64,000 bases of DNA from Atlantibacter hermannii (GTDB taxonomy: Bacteria > Pseudomonadota > Gammaproteobacteria > Enterobacterales > Enterobacteriaceae). Made by a program: the position numbers and the translations under genes. Position 1 is the stretch's first letter; each line of letters begins with the position of its first letter. A model generated the notes under the pieces. That model had not been told where the DNA came from, searched no databases, and saw nothing but the letters and a program-made list of their open reading frames with translations. Positions 1 to 10,135 of this stretch are shown one piece after another. Location of the stretch: the NCBI RefSeq assembly GCF_009907385.1, contig NZ_JAAATR010000042.1, forward strand, positions 186,001 through 250,000. Direction: 5' to 3'.

Positions 1-781
1 GGCGAAACGCGGCGCAATGGGCCGTCGCACCCTGGGCATCGGCGTGATTAACTTCGCTTACTATCTGGCGAAACACGGCGTGCGTTACTCCGACGGCAGC
101 GCCAACAACCTGACGCACAAAACCTTTGAAGCCATTCAGTACTACCTGCTGAAAGCCTCTAACGAGCTGGCGAAAGAGCAAGGCGCGTGCCCGTGGTTCA
201 ACGAAACCACCTACAGCCAGGGCATTCTGCCGATCGATACCTATAAAAAGGATCTCGACGGCATTACCAACGAGAAACTGCATCTGGACTGGGAAGCGTT
301 GCGCGAGTCGATCAAAACTCACGGTCTGCGCAACTCCACGCTTTCTGCGCTGATGCCGTCTGAAACCTCGTCGCAGATCTCCAACGCCACCAACGGCATT
401 GAGCCGCCGCGCGGCCACGTGAGCATTAAAGCCTCCAAAGACGGCATTCTGCGTCAGGTGGTGCCGGACTACGAGCTGCTGAAAGACAACTATGAACTGC
501 TGTGGGAAATGCCGGGCAACGACGGTTACCTGCAACTGGTTGGCATCATGCAGAAGTTTATCGATCAGGCGATTTCGGCGAACACCAACTATGATCCGAC
601 GCGTTTCCCGTCCGGAAAAGTGCCGATGCAGCAGCTGCTGAAAGACTTGCTCACCGCCTATAAATTCGGCGTGAAGACGCTGTACTATCAAAACACCCGC
701 GACGGCGCGGAGGATGCGCAGGACGATCTGGCCCCGTCGATTCAGGACGACGGCTGCGAAAGCGGCGCGTGCAAAATCTAA
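1..781 (+). CDS. nrdA: Ribonucleoside-diphosphate reductase 1, alpha subunit (C-terminal part)
   Basis: Large subunit of class Ia ribonucleotide reductase, which reduces NDPs to dNDPs in the cytoplasm. The gene is cut by the left window edge; the reading frame runs from base 2, leaving about 259 of the usual ~760 residues. Visible are the substrate-site region (NATNGIEPPR), the paired tyrosines of the radical transfer path (TLYYQNTRD) and the C-terminal CESGACKI tail, whose two cysteines relay electrons from thioredoxin or glutaredoxin. nrdB and yfaE follow on the same strand. Identity is near certain. The promoter lies outside the window. Confidence 0.97.
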   Translation, partial: AKRGAMGRRTLGIGVINFAYYLAKHGVRYSDGSANNLTHKTFEAIQYYLLKASNELAKEQGACPWFNETTYSQGILPIDTYKKDLDGITNEKLHLDWEALRESIKTHGLRNSTLSALMPSETSSQISNATNGIEPPRGHVSIKASKDGILRQVVPDYELLKDNYELLWEMPGNDGYLQLVGIMQKFIDQAISANTNYDPTRFPSGKVPMQQLLKDLLTAYKFGVKTLYYQNTRDGAEDAQDDLAPSIQDDGCESGACKI

Positions 782-788
782 AAAATCA

Positions 789-811
789 GGGCGGGGATTT
801 CCCCGCCTTTA
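789..811 (+). terminator. Intercistronic hairpin between nrdA and nrdB
   Basis: A 7-8 bp G+C stem (790-796 with 801-807) closes a 4-base loop and is followed by TTTATT. It resembles a weak intrinsic terminator and may reduce read-through from nrdA to nrdB, or protect the nrdA 3' end. This is seen in sequence only. Confidence 0.5.
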
Positions 812-835
812 TTCCGTAAGACAGGACTCTTATTC

Positions 836-1966
836 ATGGCATACACCACCTTTTCACAGACCAAAAACGACCAGTTGCTGGAGCCGATGTTTTTTGGCCA
901 GTCGGTTAACGTGGCCCGCTACGATCAGCAAAAATATGACATCTTCGAAAAGCTGATTGAAAAGCAACTCTCCTTCTTCTGGCGCCCCGAAGAAGTGGAT
1001 GTTTCCCGCGACCGTATCGATTACCAGGCGTTGCCGGATCACGAAAAACATATCTTCATCAGCAACCTGAAATACCAGACGCTGCTGGATTCCATTCAGG
1101 GCCGTAGCCCGAACGTGGCGCTGTTGCCGCTGATTTCTATTCCCGAGCTGGAAACCTGGGTAGAAACCTGGGCGTTTTCTGAGACCATCCACTCGCGTTC
1201 CTACACCCATATCATCCGTAACATCGTTAACGATCCGGCGATTGTGTTTGACGATATCGTAACCAATGACGAGATCTTAAAGCGCGCCAAAGATATCTCC
1301 GGCTACTACGACGACCTGATCGAGATGACCAGCTACTGGCATCTGCTGGGCGAAGGCACCCACACGGTGAACGGCAAAACCGTGACCGTTAACCTGCGTA
1401 ACCTGAAAAAGCAGCTGTACCTGTGCCTGATGAGCGTGAACGCGCTGGAAGCCATTCGCTTTTACGTCAGCTTCGCCTGCTCCTTCGCCTTCGCCGAACG
1501 CGAACTGATGGAAGGCAACGCCAAAATCATTCGCCTGATCGCCCGCGATGAAGCCCTGCACCTGACCGGCACTCAGCACATGCTGAACCTGATGCGCTCC
1601 GGCGCGGATGACCCGGAGATGGCGGAAATCGCCGAAGAGTGCAAACAGGAATCTTACGATCTGTTTGTGCTGGCGGCGCAGCAGGAAAAAGAGTGGGCGG
1701 ACTACCTGTTCCGCGACGGCTCGATGATCGGCCTGAACAAAGACATCCTGTGCCAGTATGTGGAATACATCACCAATATCCGCATGCAGGCGGTGGGTCT
1801 CGAACTGCCGTTCAAAACCCGCTCCAACCCGATTCCGTGGATCAACACCTGGCTGGTGTCCGATAACGTGCAGGTTGCGCCGCAGGAAGTGGAAGTGAGT
1901 TCTTACCTGGTCGGCCAGATCGACTCGGAAGTCGATACCGACGATCTGAGCAATTTCCAGCTTTAA
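836..1966 (+). CDS. nrdB: Ribonucleoside-diphosphate reductase 1, beta subunit
   Basis: Small subunit (R2) of class Ia ribonucleotide reductase. It carries the di-iron centre and the stable tyrosyl radical. At 376 aa it has the E. coli length. Counting the initiator Met, iron ligands Asp85, Glu116 and His119 and radical Tyr123 ([10 protein letters not shown]) are all in place; the second ligand set lies around EAIRFYVSF and RDEALH. It starts 54 bases after nrdA, behind an AGGA-type ribosome site, and its stop is one base from the yfaE start, so the three genes form one unit. Confidence 0.98.
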   Translation: MAYTTFSQTKNDQLLEPMFFGQSVNVARYDQQKYDIFEKLIEKQLSFFWRPEEVDVSRDRIDYQALPDHEKHIFISNLKYQTLLDSIQGRSPNVALLPLISIPELETWVETWAFSETIHSRSYTHIIRNIVNDPAIVFDDIVTNDEILKRAKDISGYYDDLIEMTSYWHLLGEGTHTVNGKTVTVNLRNLKKQLYLCLMSVNALEAIRFYVSFACSFAFAERELMEGNAKIIRLIARDEALHLTGTQHMLNLMRSGADDPEMAEIAEECKQESYDLFVLAAQQEKEWADYLFRDGSMIGLNKDILCQYVEYITNIRMQAVGLELPFKTRSNPIPWINTWLVSDNVQVAPQEVEVSSYLVGQIDSEVDTDDLSNFQL

Positions 1967-1967
1967 G

Positions 1968-2222
1968 ATGAGCCGTATTACGCTTCGGCTCTCGGGCGCA
2001 CAGCTGCTGTGCCAGGATGAGCACCCTTCCCTGCTGGCGGCGCTGGAGTCGCATAAGATTGCGGTGGAGTATCAGTGTCGTGAAGGGTATTGCGGTTCCT
2101 GCCGTACCCGCCTGCATGCGGGTGAAGTCACCTGGTTGATTGAGCCGCTGGCGTTTATCGAACCGGGGGATATTCTTCCCTGCTGTTGCCGGGCGCAGGG
2201 CGATATTGAAATCGAACTGTAG
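1968..2222 (+). CDS. yfaE: Small [2Fe-2S] ferredoxin maintaining the NrdB cofactor
   Basis: An 84-aa plant-type ferredoxin. The cluster cysteines are in CREGYCGSCRTRL, with the fourth ligand in the C-terminal CCCRAQG. In E. coli YfaE reduces the di-iron centre of NrdB during cofactor maintenance and radical regeneration. The start is one base after the nrdB stop, implying translational coupling. No signal peptide or extra domain is seen. A strong bidirectional terminator follows. Confidence 0.95.
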   Translation: MSRITLRLSGAQLLCQDEHPSLLAALESHKIAVEYQCREGYCGSCRTRLHAGEVTWLIEPLAFIEPGDILPCCCRAQGDIEIEL

Positions 2223-2227
2223 AATGG

Positions 2228-2260
2228 AAAAAGGCTGAACCCGCGGGTTCAGCCTTTTTT
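2228..2260. terminator. Bidirectional intrinsic terminator, yfaE/glpT
   Basis: Near-perfect palindrome: 15 bases (2228-2242) repeat in inverted form at 2245-2259, with A-tract and T-tract ends. It can terminate both the nrd unit (+) and glpT (-), whose 3' ends converge here. Confidence 0.9.
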
Positions 2261-2261
2261 A

Positions 2262-3614
2262 TTACCCGCGTTTCGCGAGCACTTCCTGGTGATGCTTACG
2301 CTCACCAATCATTACCACAATCAACAGCAGCACCGCTAAGATGCTGCCGCCGATCATCACCATAAAGCCGCCGTCCCAGCCGAAGAAGTCCACGGTGTAA
2401 CCGACGATGGCGCTCGCGGCAACCGAGCCGCCGAGGTAGCCGAACAGACCGGTAAAGCCCGCCGCCGTCCCCGCCGCTTTTTTCGGCGCCAGCTCCAGCG
2501 CATGCAGACCAATCAGCATCACCGGACCGTAAATCAGGAAGCCGATCACGATCATACAGGCCATGTCCACATGCGGATTGCCCGCCGGGTTGAGCCAGTA
2601 AACGATGGTCGCGATGGTCACCAGCGTCATAAAGAACACGCCGGTCGCGCCACGGTTGCCACGGAACACTTTATCCGACATCCAGCCGCACAGCAGCGTA
2701 CCCGGGATCCCTGCATACTCATACAGGAAGTAAGCCCAGGAGGATTTATCCAGCGCGAAATGCTTCACTTCACGCAGATAGGTCGGCGACCAGTCGAGAA
2801 TGCCGTAACGCAGCAGATAGACAAATACGTTGGCAATCGCGATGTACCACAGCAGTTTGTTAGGCAGCACGTACTGCATAAAGATCTGCTTCGCGGTCAG
2901 CTCTTCTTCGTGCTTGTCGCTGTAGTCATCCGGATAGTCGTTTTTGTACTCTTCAATCGGCGGCAGGCCGCACGACTGCGGGGTATCGCGCATCAGCGCA
3001 AACGCGAACAGCGCCACGATGATGGCCGCGAATGCCGGCATATACAGCGCCGCTTTCCAGTCGTTAAACCATGCCATGCCCAGCAGGAACAGCAGCGGAG
3101 GAATACCGCCGCCCACGTTATGGGCGCAGTTCCACACCGAGACAATCCCGCCGCGCTCCTTCTGCGACCACCAGTGCACCATGGTGCGTCCGCACGGCGG
3201 CCACCCCATTCCCTGGAACCAGCCGCACAGGAACAGCAGCACGAACATAATCGCAATGCTCGATGTCGCCCAGGGCACGAAACCCATAAACAGCATCACC
3301 GCCGCCGCCAGAATCAGGCCAGCGGGTAAAAACACCCGTGGGTTGGAACGGTCAGACACCGAACCCATGATGAACTTCGAGAAGCCGTAAGCAATGGAGA
3401 TGCCCGACAGCGCAAACCCCAGATCCCCGCGTGAAAATCCCTGTTCAATCAAATACGGCATTGCCAGCGCGAAGTTTTTTCGCACCAGATAATAGGCCGC
3501 GTACCCAAAAAATATCCCCATGAAAATCTGCCAGCGTAACCGGCGATAAACGGGATCGATCTTTTCTGCAGGCAGTCTTGCCGAATGCGCCGCAGGTTTA
3601 AAGATACTTAGCAT
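2262..3614 (-). CDS. glpT: Glycerol-3-phosphate:phosphate antiporter
   Basis: Inner-membrane MFS antiporter with 12 predicted segments that imports sn-glycerol-3-phosphate in exchange for phosphate; it is also the main fosfomycin entry route. At 450 aa it matches the E. coli protein (about 452). The ATG at 3614 ([10 protein letters not shown]) is chosen because it aligns with the known N-terminus and follows a GGAGAG site; the frame is open 27 codons further upstream without support. Arg45 of the substrate site (YYLVRKNF) is present, as are the YLLRYG arginine and the NCAHNVGGG histidine motif. Downstream glpQ, normally its operon partner, is absent. Confidence 0.97.
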   Translation of the reverse strand: MLSIFKPAAHSARLPAEKIDPVYRRLRWQIFMGIFFGYAAYYLVRKNFALAMPYLIEQGFSRGDLGFALSGISIAYGFSKFIMGSVSDRSNPRVFLPAGLILAAAVMLFMGFVPWATSSIAIMFVLLFLCGWFQGMGWPPCGRTMVHWWSQKERGGIVSVWNCAHNVGGGIPPLLFLLGMAWFNDWKAALYMPAFAAIIVALFAFALMRDTPQSCGLPPIEEYKNDYPDDYSDKHEEELTAKQIFMQYVLPNKLLWYIAIANVFVYLLRYGILDWSPTYLREVKHFALDKSSWAYFLYEYAGIPGTLLCGWMSDKVFRGNRGATGVFFMTLVTIATIVYWLNPAGNPHVDMACMIVIGFLIYGPVMLIGLHALELAPKKAAGTAAGFTGLFGYLGGSVAASAIVGYTVDFFGWDGGFMVMIGGSILAVLLLIVVMIGERKHHQEVLAKRG

Positions 3615-3877
3615 TGCTCTCTCCAGGCCCAGATAAGTACTCAATGAAAACGAAAAACAGCGGAAATTTTCTTTTCCGAGCGTGATGGTAATCAAAATTC
3701 ACTGCAAATGCTGTGAAACATCGCACAGATTGTTTCATTTTTATTACAATCGCTCAAAAAGGTGCATCTCAAGTCACATAACTTTCGTTTTTCGTTCGAA
3801 TTTGCTCGTTATCAAACAAACCACACCAAAAATGTGGCTAAATAGTTAAAACAGCAGAGTGTTGAGAGGACGAGGCG
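3615..3877. promoter_or_regulatory. Divergent glpT/glpABC control region
   Basis: 263 bases between divergent start codons. A near-consensus CRP site (TGTGA-N6-GCACA) lies at 3712-3727, and a weaker one (TGCAT-N6-TCACA) at 3763-3778. Around 3785-3812 are GTTCG/CTCGT half-sites resembling the GlpR operator, plus an AT-rich block. In E. coli this region is controlled by GlpR, CRP-cAMP and, for glpABC, by FNR and ArcA. The assignments here come from eye matching only. Confidence 0.65.
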
Positions 3878-5497
3878 ATGGGACCAGAACAAGCGGATGT
3901 GGTGATTATCGGCGGCGGCGCGACCGGCGCGGGTATCGCCAGAGACTGCGCGCGACGCGGCCTCAGGGCCATCTTACTGGAGCGCCACGACTTCGCCACC
4001 GGCGCGACCGGGCGCAACCACGGATTACTGCACAGCGGCGCGCGCTACGCGGTCAACGATCCGGAATCGGCAAAAGAGTGTATTGCGGAAAACCGCATCC
4101 TGAAAAAAGTGGCGCGTCACTGCATTGAACCCACTGGCGGGCTGTTTATTACCCTGCCGGAAGATTCTTTTGAGTGGCAGAGTCAGTTTATTAATGCCTG
4201 CCAGCATGCGGGTATCGATACTGAATTACTGACTCCACAAGAAGCGCTGAACATTGAACCCAGCGTTAACCCGGCGCTGGTAGGCTGTGTGCGGGTGCCC
4301 GACGGCACCGTTGACCCGTTCCGTCTGACCACCGCCAATATGCTGGATGCACGCGAACACGGCGCGTTGTTGTATACCTGGCACGAAGTCACAGGCCTGA
4401 TCCGCGAAAGCGGTCACGTTCGCGGCGTGCGCGTTTTCGACCATCAGCATGGTGAAACGCGCGACATCTACGCAGATGTGGTGGTGAACGCCGCCGGGAT
4501 CTGGGGAGCGCATATTGCCGAGTATGCCGATTTACGCATCCGTATGCTGCCCGCCAAGGGCGCGTTACTGATACTCGGCCATCGTATTAATCAGCAGGTG
4601 ATTAACCGCTGCCGTAAACCCGCCGACGCCGACATTCTGGTGCCGGGCGATACCATTTCGCTGATTGGCACCACGTCCAGCCGCGTCGACTACGACCAAA
4701 TCGACAATACCCGCGTCACTGCCAGCGAAGTGGACATTCTGCTGCGCGAAGGGGCGAAGCTCGCGCCGCGCATGGCGCAAACCCGCATTCTGCGCGCCTA
4801 CTCCGGGGTACGACCGCTGGTTGCCACCGATGACGATCCCAGCGGACGCAACGTCAGCCGCGGCATTGTGCTGCTGGACCACGCAGAGCGCGACGGGCTT
4901 GAAGGTTTCATCACCATTACCGGCGGCAAACTGATGACCTACCGGCTGATGGCGGAATGGGCCACCGACGCGGTGTGTCGCAAGCTGGGTAACACCACGC
5001 CCTGTACCACCGCCGATACGCCGCTGCCCGGCTCGCGTGAAGAGCCCGAAGCCACGCTGCGTAAAGTGATCTCCCTGCCGACCATGGTGCGCGGCTCCGC
5101 CGTGTATCGCCACGGTGAACGCGCCGCCGTTTGGCTGAACGACGCGCGGCTTAATCAAAGCCTGGTGTGCGAATGCGAGGCGGTCACCGCCAGTGAAGTG
5201 CGCTACGCCGTGGAATCGCTCGCCGTCAGCAAACTGGTGGATTTACGCCGCCGCACCCGCGTCGGCATGGGCACCTGTCAGGGCGAGCTGTGCGCCTGCC
5301 GCGCCGCCGGACTCTTACAGCGCTTCGGGGTGATGAACGGAATGCAGTCCTGCCGCGAGCTGTCGCAGTTCCTCAACGAGCGCTGGAAAGGCATCGCGCC
5401 TGTGGCATACGGCGACGCGCTGCGCGAGGCGGAATTTACCCGCTGGGTTTACCAGGGATTATGTGGTCTGGAAAAGGAGCAGCGCCATGAAATTTGA
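3878..5497 (+). CDS. glpA: Anaerobic glycerol-3-phosphate dehydrogenase subunit A
   Basis: FAD-containing catalytic subunit (539 aa) that oxidises glycerol-3-phosphate to dihydroxyacetone phosphate during anaerobic growth. The Rossmann dinucleotide motif GGGATGAG lies at about residues 12-19. The C-terminal part has the BFD-like cysteine cluster (CECEAVTA, then CQGELCACRA) expected to bind an iron-sulfur centre. The start at 3878 follows GAGGACGAGG. The 3' end overlaps glpB by 11 bases. The enzyme is anchored to the membrane through GlpC and donates electrons to menaquinone, made by the men genes in this window. Confidence 0.97.
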   Translation: MGPEQADVVIIGGGATGAGIARDCARRGLRAILLERHDFATGATGRNHGLLHSGARYAVNDPESAKECIAENRILKKVARHCIEPTGGLFITLPEDSFEWQSQFINACQHAGIDTELLTPQEALNIEPSVNPALVGCVRVPDGTVDPFRLTTANMLDAREHGALLYTWHEVTGLIRESGHVRGVRVFDHQHGETRDIYADVVVNAAGIWGAHIAEYADLRIRMLPAKGALLILGHRINQQVINRCRKPADADILVPGDTISLIGTTSSRVDYDQIDNTRVTASEVDILLREGAKLAPRMAQTRILRAYSGVRPLVATDDDPSGRNVSRGIVLLDHAERDGLEGFITITGGKLMTYRLMAEWATDAVCRKLGNTTPCTTADTPLPGSREEPEATLRKVISLPTMVRGSAVYRHGERAAVWLNDARLNQSLVCECEAVTASEVRYAVESLAVSKLVDLRRRTRVGMGTCQGELCACRAAGLLQRFGVMNGMQSCRELSQFLNERWKGIAPVAYGDALREAEFTRWVYQGLCGLEKEQRHEI

Positions 5498-6743
5498 TAG
5501 CGTGATTATCGGCGGCGGCCTCGCGGGCCTGCTGTGCGGCATTAAGCTCGGTGAAGCGGGCCTGCGCTGCGCGATGGTCAGCCGGGGCCAGAGCGCCCTG
5601 CACTTCTCTTCCGGCTCGCTGGATCTGCTGAGCCATCTCGCCGACGGCACGCCGATCGGCGATATCGAAAGCGGGCTGTGCGAATTAATCACCCAGTCCC
5701 CGCAGCACCCGTATGCGCATTTGGGCGCGGCGGCGGTGCTGAATTATGCTGACCATGCCGAAGCGCTGCTGGCCCGCGCCGGGCTGACATTGCAGGGCCA
5801 CTGGCGCTATGCCCATTCGCGCCTGACGCCGCTCGGAAAATGGCGCACGGCGTGGCTGAGCCAGCAGGATGCGCCCTGCGCGCCGCTGACCGGCAAACGC
5901 ATTTGCGTGGTGGGCATTGCGGGTTTCCTCGATTTTGAACCGCTGATGGTGGCCGACCAGCTCAAACAGCAGGGTATCGAGGCCGATACCGGCGAGCTGG
6001 CGCTGCCGGTACTCGACGTGTTGCGCCAGAACCCCAGCGAATTCCGCTCGGTGAATATCGCCCGGATGCTGGACGATGCGCGCTACACGCCGGAACTGCT
6101 CAAAGAACTGGCCGCTCTCGCGCCGGGCTATGATGCGCTGCTGCTGCCCGCCGTGGTGGGTCTGGAGCAGCCGGACCTGCCCGCGCAATTGCAGCACGCC
6201 CTGCCCTGCGCGCTGAATTTTATCCCTACCCTTCCGCCGTCGGTGCCGGGGATGCGGATGCACAACGCGCTGGCGCGCTATTTCCGCCAGACCGGCGGCA
6301 TTATTATGGAAGGCGACGCGGTGACCGGCGTCACGCGCAGCGAGGCGGGATTGCACCAGGTGTGGACCCGCAATCACGGCGATATCGCGCTCAAGGCGCG
6401 TCACGTGGTGCTCGCCAGCGGCAGTTTCTTCAGCAATGGACTGGTGGCCGAACGCCAGCGGGTACGCGAAGCGATTTTCGATCTGGATCTGCTGGATTAT
6501 GCCGCTAACGGCGACTGGAGCCACCCGGACTTTTTCCACGCCCAGCCGTGGCAGTCTATCGGCGTGAAAACCAATGCCCGCCTCCAGCCGTCCCGCAACG
6601 GCGAAACGCTGGACGGCGTGTACGCCATCGGCACCGTGCTCGGCGGGTTCGATCCCATTACCCAGGGCTGCGGCGGAGGCGTCTGCGCGATCACCGCCCT
6701 GCATGCCGCCCAACAGATTATTGAGACAGGGAGCAGATTATGA
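5487..6743 (+). CDS. glpB: Anaerobic glycerol-3-phosphate dehydrogenase subunit B
   Basis: Flavoprotein subunit (418 aa) of the GlpABC complex, passing electrons between GlpA and GlpC. The N-terminal motif IIGGGLAGLLCG is the FAD fold, and a glycine-rich ITQGCGGGVC segment closes the C-terminus. The ATG at 5487 is preferred over a GTG at 5463 because it sits behind AAAAGGAG and matches the family start (MKFDSVIIGGG). It overlaps glpA by 11 bases and glpC by 4 (ATGA), a tightly coupled operon. Confidence 0.96.
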   Translation: MKFDSVIIGGGLAGLLCGIKLGEAGLRCAMVSRGQSALHFSSGSLDLLSHLADGTPIGDIESGLCELITQSPQHPYAHLGAAAVLNYADHAEALLARAGLTLQGHWRYAHSRLTPLGKWRTAWLSQQDAPCAPLTGKRICVVGIAGFLDFEPLMVADQLKQQGIEADTGELALPVLDVLRQNPSEFRSVNIARMLDDARYTPELLKELAALAPGYDALLLPAVVGLEQPDLPAQLQHALPCALNFIPTLPPSVPGMRMHNALARYFRQTGGIIMEGDAVTGVTRSEAGLHQVWTRNHGDIALKARHVVLASGSFFSNGLVAERQRVREAIFDLDLLDYAANGDWSHPDFFHAQPWQSIGVKTNARLQPSRNGETLDGVYAIGTVLGGFDPITQGCGGGVCAITALHAAQQIIETGSRL

Positions 6744-7936
6744 GCCTGAGGGAGACCGGTTTCGAAAGCTGCATTAAATGCACCGTGTGTACCACCGCCT
6801 GCCCGGTGAGCCGCGCCAATCCGCATTATCCGGGGCCGAAACAGGCCGGGCCGGACGGCGCGCGGCTGCGTCTTAAAGATCCGACGCTGTACGACGAGGC
6901 GCTGAAATACTGCACCAACTGCAAACGCTGCGAAGTGGCCTGCCCGTCGGATGTGAAAATCGGCGACATCATTCAGCGCGCCAGGGCGGAATATGCGCCG
7001 CATAACCCATCGCTGCGCGATGCGCTGCTTAGCCATACCGACATCATGGGCTCGCTCTCCACGCCGTTTGCGCCGCTGGTCAACGCCGCAACCGGCATGA
7101 AACCGGTGCGCCAGCTGCTGGATAAAGCGCTAAAAATCGATCATCGCCGCAGCCTGCCGAAATATGCTTTCGGCACTTTTCGCCAGTGGTATCGCAAGCA
7201 GGCGGCAGCCCAGGCGCAGTTTGCCGATAAAGTCGCGTTTTTCCATGGCTGCTACGTCAATTACAACAATTCCACCCTCGGCAAAGACCTGGTGAAAGTG
7301 TTCAACGCCATGAACATTGGGGTGGAATTATTGAGCAAAGAGAAGTGCTGCGGCGTGCCGCTGATCGCCAACGGGTTTGTCGATAAAGCGCGCAAACAGG
7401 CGCGGGTCAATGCCCGTTCACTGGAAGAAGCAATTGTTGAACGCCGTCTGCCGGTGATCGCCACCTCCTCGACCTGCACCTTCACGCTACGCGACGAGTA
7501 TCCGCACGTGCTGGATGTGGATACCACCCCGCTGCGCGACAGCATCGAACTGGCGACCCGCTTCCTGTGGCGGCGGCTGGAAGCTGGCGCAACGCTAAAT
7601 CTTAAACCGACGCCGCTGCGCGTGGCCTATCACACGCCCTGCCATATGGAAAAAATGGGCTGGGCGATTTATACCCTGGAATTGCTGAAACGCATCCCCG
7701 GCGTGGACGTGCAGGTACTGGATTCACGCTGCTGCGGGATTGCCGGCACTTACGGCTTTAAATCGGAGAACTACCCCACGTCGCAAGCCATCGGCGAGCC
7801 GCTGTTTAAGCAGATTGAGGAGAGCGGCGTGGATTTGGTGATCACCGACTGCGAAACCTGCAAATGGCAAATCGAGATGTCCACCAGCAAACGCTGCGAA
7901 CATCCGATTACCCTGCTGGCGCAGGCGCTGGGCTGA
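6740..7936 (+). CDS. glpC: Anaerobic glycerol-3-phosphate dehydrogenase subunit C
   Basis: Membrane-anchoring iron-sulfur subunit (398 aa) that delivers electrons from GlpAB to the quinone pool. Two 4Fe-4S motifs stand near the N-terminus (CIKCTVCTTACPVS and CTNCKRCEVACPS). Two cysteine-rich CCG domains follow (KCCGVPL and RCCGIAGTYG), as in heterodisulfide-reductase-like proteins. The ATG overlaps the glpB stop. No clear transmembrane helix is seen, so attachment is probably peripheral or amphipathic. The next gene, rhmA, converges from the other strand 37 bases downstream. Confidence 0.96.
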   Translation: MSLRETGFESCIKCTVCTTACPVSRANPHYPGPKQAGPDGARLRLKDPTLYDEALKYCTNCKRCEVACPSDVKIGDIIQRARAEYAPHNPSLRDALLSHTDIMGSLSTPFAPLVNAATGMKPVRQLLDKALKIDHRRSLPKYAFGTFRQWYRKQAAAQAQFADKVAFFHGCYVNYNNSTLGKDLVKVFNAMNIGVELLSKEKCCGVPLIANGFVDKARKQARVNARSLEEAIVERRLPVIATSSTCTFTLRDEYPHVLDVDTTPLRDSIELATRFLWRRLEAGATLNLKPTPLRVAYHTPCHMEKMGWAIYTLELLKRIPGVDVQVLDSRCCGIAGTYGFKSENYPTSQAIGEPLFKQIEESGVDLVITDCETCKWQIEMSTSKRCEHPITLLAQALG

Positions 7937-7973
7937 CAACTCGCCCGCCTGTTAACCCCATGCGGGCTGAACG

Positions 7974-8777
7974 TTAATAACTGCTTTTAACCCGCCGTTC
8001 GATCCCGTCCGGTTTAAACATCTTCAGACGCGCATCCAGTGCTTCGCTGTACAGCAGGGTATCGACGCCGACGGCAACAAAGTTCGCCCCCCATGCCAGG
8101 CACTTTTGGGCCATTACCGGGTCCACCGCCAAAAAACCCGCCGCCTTACCGGCTTTACGAATGCGGCGAATGCTCTGCTCGATAATGCGTTGCACCTCGG
8201 GATGCCCGGCGTTATCCGGATAGCCCAGTGAGGCGGATAAATCAGCGGGACCGATAAACACGCCATCCACACCCTCCACCTCAAGGATTTCATCGAGGTT
8301 ATCCAGCGCCGCTTTGCTTTCTACCTGAATCAGCAGGCACAGCGCCTCGTTGGCCCGCGCCATATAGTTATCAACCCGTCCCCAGCGCGCCGCGCGCGCC
8401 ACGCTGGCTCCTACGCCGCGCACGCCCTCGGGGGGATAACGCATCGCAGACACAATATCGCGTGCCTGCTGCGCGCTCTCGACCATTGGGATCAGCAGGG
8501 TTCTGGCACCGATATCCAGCACCTGCTTAATCAGGCTGCGAGTGTCGTCTACCGGTCGGATCACCGGCTGGCTGGCGTAAGGCGCCATCGCCTGCAACTG
8601 GTGATACAAATCCTGAAGGGTATTAGGCGCGTGTTCGCCGTCGATTAACAGCCAGTCATACCCGGACGTGGCGGCGATCTCCGCCATATAAGACGTGGTA
8701 GAACTCAGCCACAAGCCAATCTGGACCTCGCCCTGCGCCAATGCCTCTTTAAAAGGATTAATAAAAATATCGTTCAT
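7974..8777 (-). CDS. rhmA: 2-keto-3-deoxy-L-rhamnonate aldolase
   Basis: Metal-dependent class II aldolase of the HpcH/HpaI family (267 aa, the E. coli length). It cleaves 2-keto-3-deoxy-L-rhamnonate to pyruvate and L-lactaldehyde. Family signatures visible are [21 protein letters not shown] and [14 protein letters not shown], which supply the catalytic His, the metal-binding Glu and the Asp. It is the last gene of the rhmR-rhmD-rhmT-rhmA block, 20 bases after rhmT. E. coli name: yfaU. Activity on other short 2-keto-3-deoxy acids is possible. Confidence 0.95.
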   Translation of the reverse strand: MNDIFINPFKEALAQGEVQIGLWLSSTTSYMAEIAATSGYDWLLIDGEHAPNTLQDLYHQLQAMAPYASQPVIRPVDDTRSLIKQVLDIGARTLLIPMVESAQQARDIVSAMRYPPEGVRGVGASVARAARWGRVDNYMARANEALCLLIQVESKAALDNLDEILEVEGVDGVFIGPADLSASLGYPDNAGHPEVQRIIEQSIRRIRKAGKAAGFLAVDPVMAQKCLAWGANFVAVGVDTLLYSEALDARLKMFKPDGIERRVKSSY

Positions 8778-8797
8778 AGTGATCCTTACCGTTAATT

Positions 8798-10087
8798 CTA
8801 CGAATGTGCATTGCTGGAGTGCGTAACCTGACGCGCCACGCTGAGTGAGAAAATAATCATTGCCCCAATGATGGCAACGCCCGCCAGTGTCAGTAATCCC
8901 GCCGCAGGATTAGCGAAAACCGTCTCGGCTTTGACGCGAATAATCGGCGCGAGGAAGCCGCCGACCGCGCCGAACAGGTTCACGAAGCCAATCCCGGCGG
9001 CCAGCGCGGTTCCGGAAAGCAGTTGCGTCGGCATGGTCCAGAACACCGGCTGGACGGCAATAAACCCGACAGCCGCCACGCACAGCGCTACGATAGCCAG
9101 CACCGGCGACAACAGTCCGGAAAGCCCAATACCGATGCCCGCCGCCAGCAGCGTCAGCGCCGCCACGTTGCGTCGGTCGCCGGTACGGTCGGAATAGCGC
9201 GGAATAAGCCAGGTGCCCAGCAGGGCAAATACCCAGGGAATCGCCGTTACCACCGAGGCGGTAAAGCCCACTTTGGTGCCTAACAGCGCGGCGACCTGGG
9301 TCGGCAGGAAGAAAATCAACCCGTAAACTGCCACCTGAATGGTCAGATAGATAATCGCCAGTTGCCAGACGCGACCGTTGCGCAGCGCATCGGACAGCCG
9401 CGAGGTCATTTTTTTCTCCTCTTCGCTGGCAAGCTGCTTCATCAACACCTGTTTTTCGTCAGCAGATAAGAACCGCGCCTGCTGGGGCGTGTCATCCAGC
9501 CAGAAGAAAGTGAACACACCCGCGCCCACTGCCAGCAGCCCTTCAATCACAAACATCCAGAACCAGCCGGGATGGCCCATAAAACCGTGCATTTCCAGCA
9601 GCGCGCCGGAGAGCGGCGAACCCAGCGTCAACGCCAGCGGCGCGCCCATATAAAACAGCCCCATGATGCTGGCGCGGTTACGCTGCGGGAACCACTGCGA
9701 TGTCAGGTAAATCATCCCCGGGAAAAAGCCCGCTTCTGCCGCGCCTAACAGGGTGCGAATCAATAAAAACTTCGCTTCAGTATCCGCCCAGGCCATGGCG
9801 GCGGATAAAAATCCCCACAGCAGCGTGGTGCCGCCAATCCAGTTCCTGGCGCCCAGTTTGCGCATCATCAGATTGGCCGGAACGCCCAAAAAGGCGTACA
9901 CCACAAAGAAAATCCCTGCGCCCAGCGCGTAGGCTTCGTTACTTAAGCCGGTATCAATCTGGTAAGTCTCTTTGGCAAAGCCAATATTGGAGCGATCAAG
10001 AAACGCCAGCACGTACAGCGCCAGCATAAACGGGATCAAACGCGCGCGGTTTTTCTTCACCACGCCGTCAAGCAAGGTCATGCTCAT
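8798..10087 (-). CDS. rhmT: MFS transporter, probably for L-rhamnonate
   Basis: A 429-aa major facilitator of the anion:cation symporter type with about 12 hydrophobic segments, homologous to E. coli YfaV/RhmT. Visible are the early [10 protein letters not shown] motif typical of hexuronate/phthalate-type ACS transporters, and the central cytoplasmic loop ([13 protein letters not shown]) between the two six-helix halves. The substrate is inferred from the flanking rhamnonate genes rhmA and rhmD. It starts 48 bases after rhmD. Confidence 0.9.
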   Translation of the reverse strand: MSMTLLDGVVKKNRARLIPFMLALYVLAFLDRSNIGFAKETYQIDTGLSNEAYALGAGIFFVVYAFLGVPANLMMRKLGARNWIGGTTLLWGFLSAAMAWADTEAKFLLIRTLLGAAEAGFFPGMIYLTSQWFPQRNRASIMGLFYMGAPLALTLGSPLSGALLEMHGFMGHPGWFWMFVIEGLLAVGAGVFTFFWLDDTPQQARFLSADEKQVLMKQLASEEEKKMTSRLSDALRNGRVWQLAIIYLTIQVAVYGLIFFLPTQVAALLGTKVGFTASVVTAIPWVFALLGTWLIPRYSDRTGDRRNVAALTLLAAGIGIGLSGLLSPVLAIVALCVAAVGFIAVQPVFWTMPTQLLSGTALAAGIGFVNLFGAVGGFLAPIIRVKAETVFANPAAGLLTLAGVAIIGAMIIFSLSVARQVTHSSNAHS

Positions 10088-10135
10088 AGCAAAATCCTTC
10101 AGTGAACGCCGCGCAGAAAGGCGCGGCGCAGCGGT

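Noticed and set aside
5685-6713. A 342-codon minus-strand open frame opposite glpB
   Set aside because: Explained entirely by the codon usage of glpB; low-complexity composition.
7937-7973. Terminator between glpC and rhmA
   Set aside because: GCCCGC and GCGGGC can pair but the loop is 13 bases and no T-tract follows, so the evidence is too weak.
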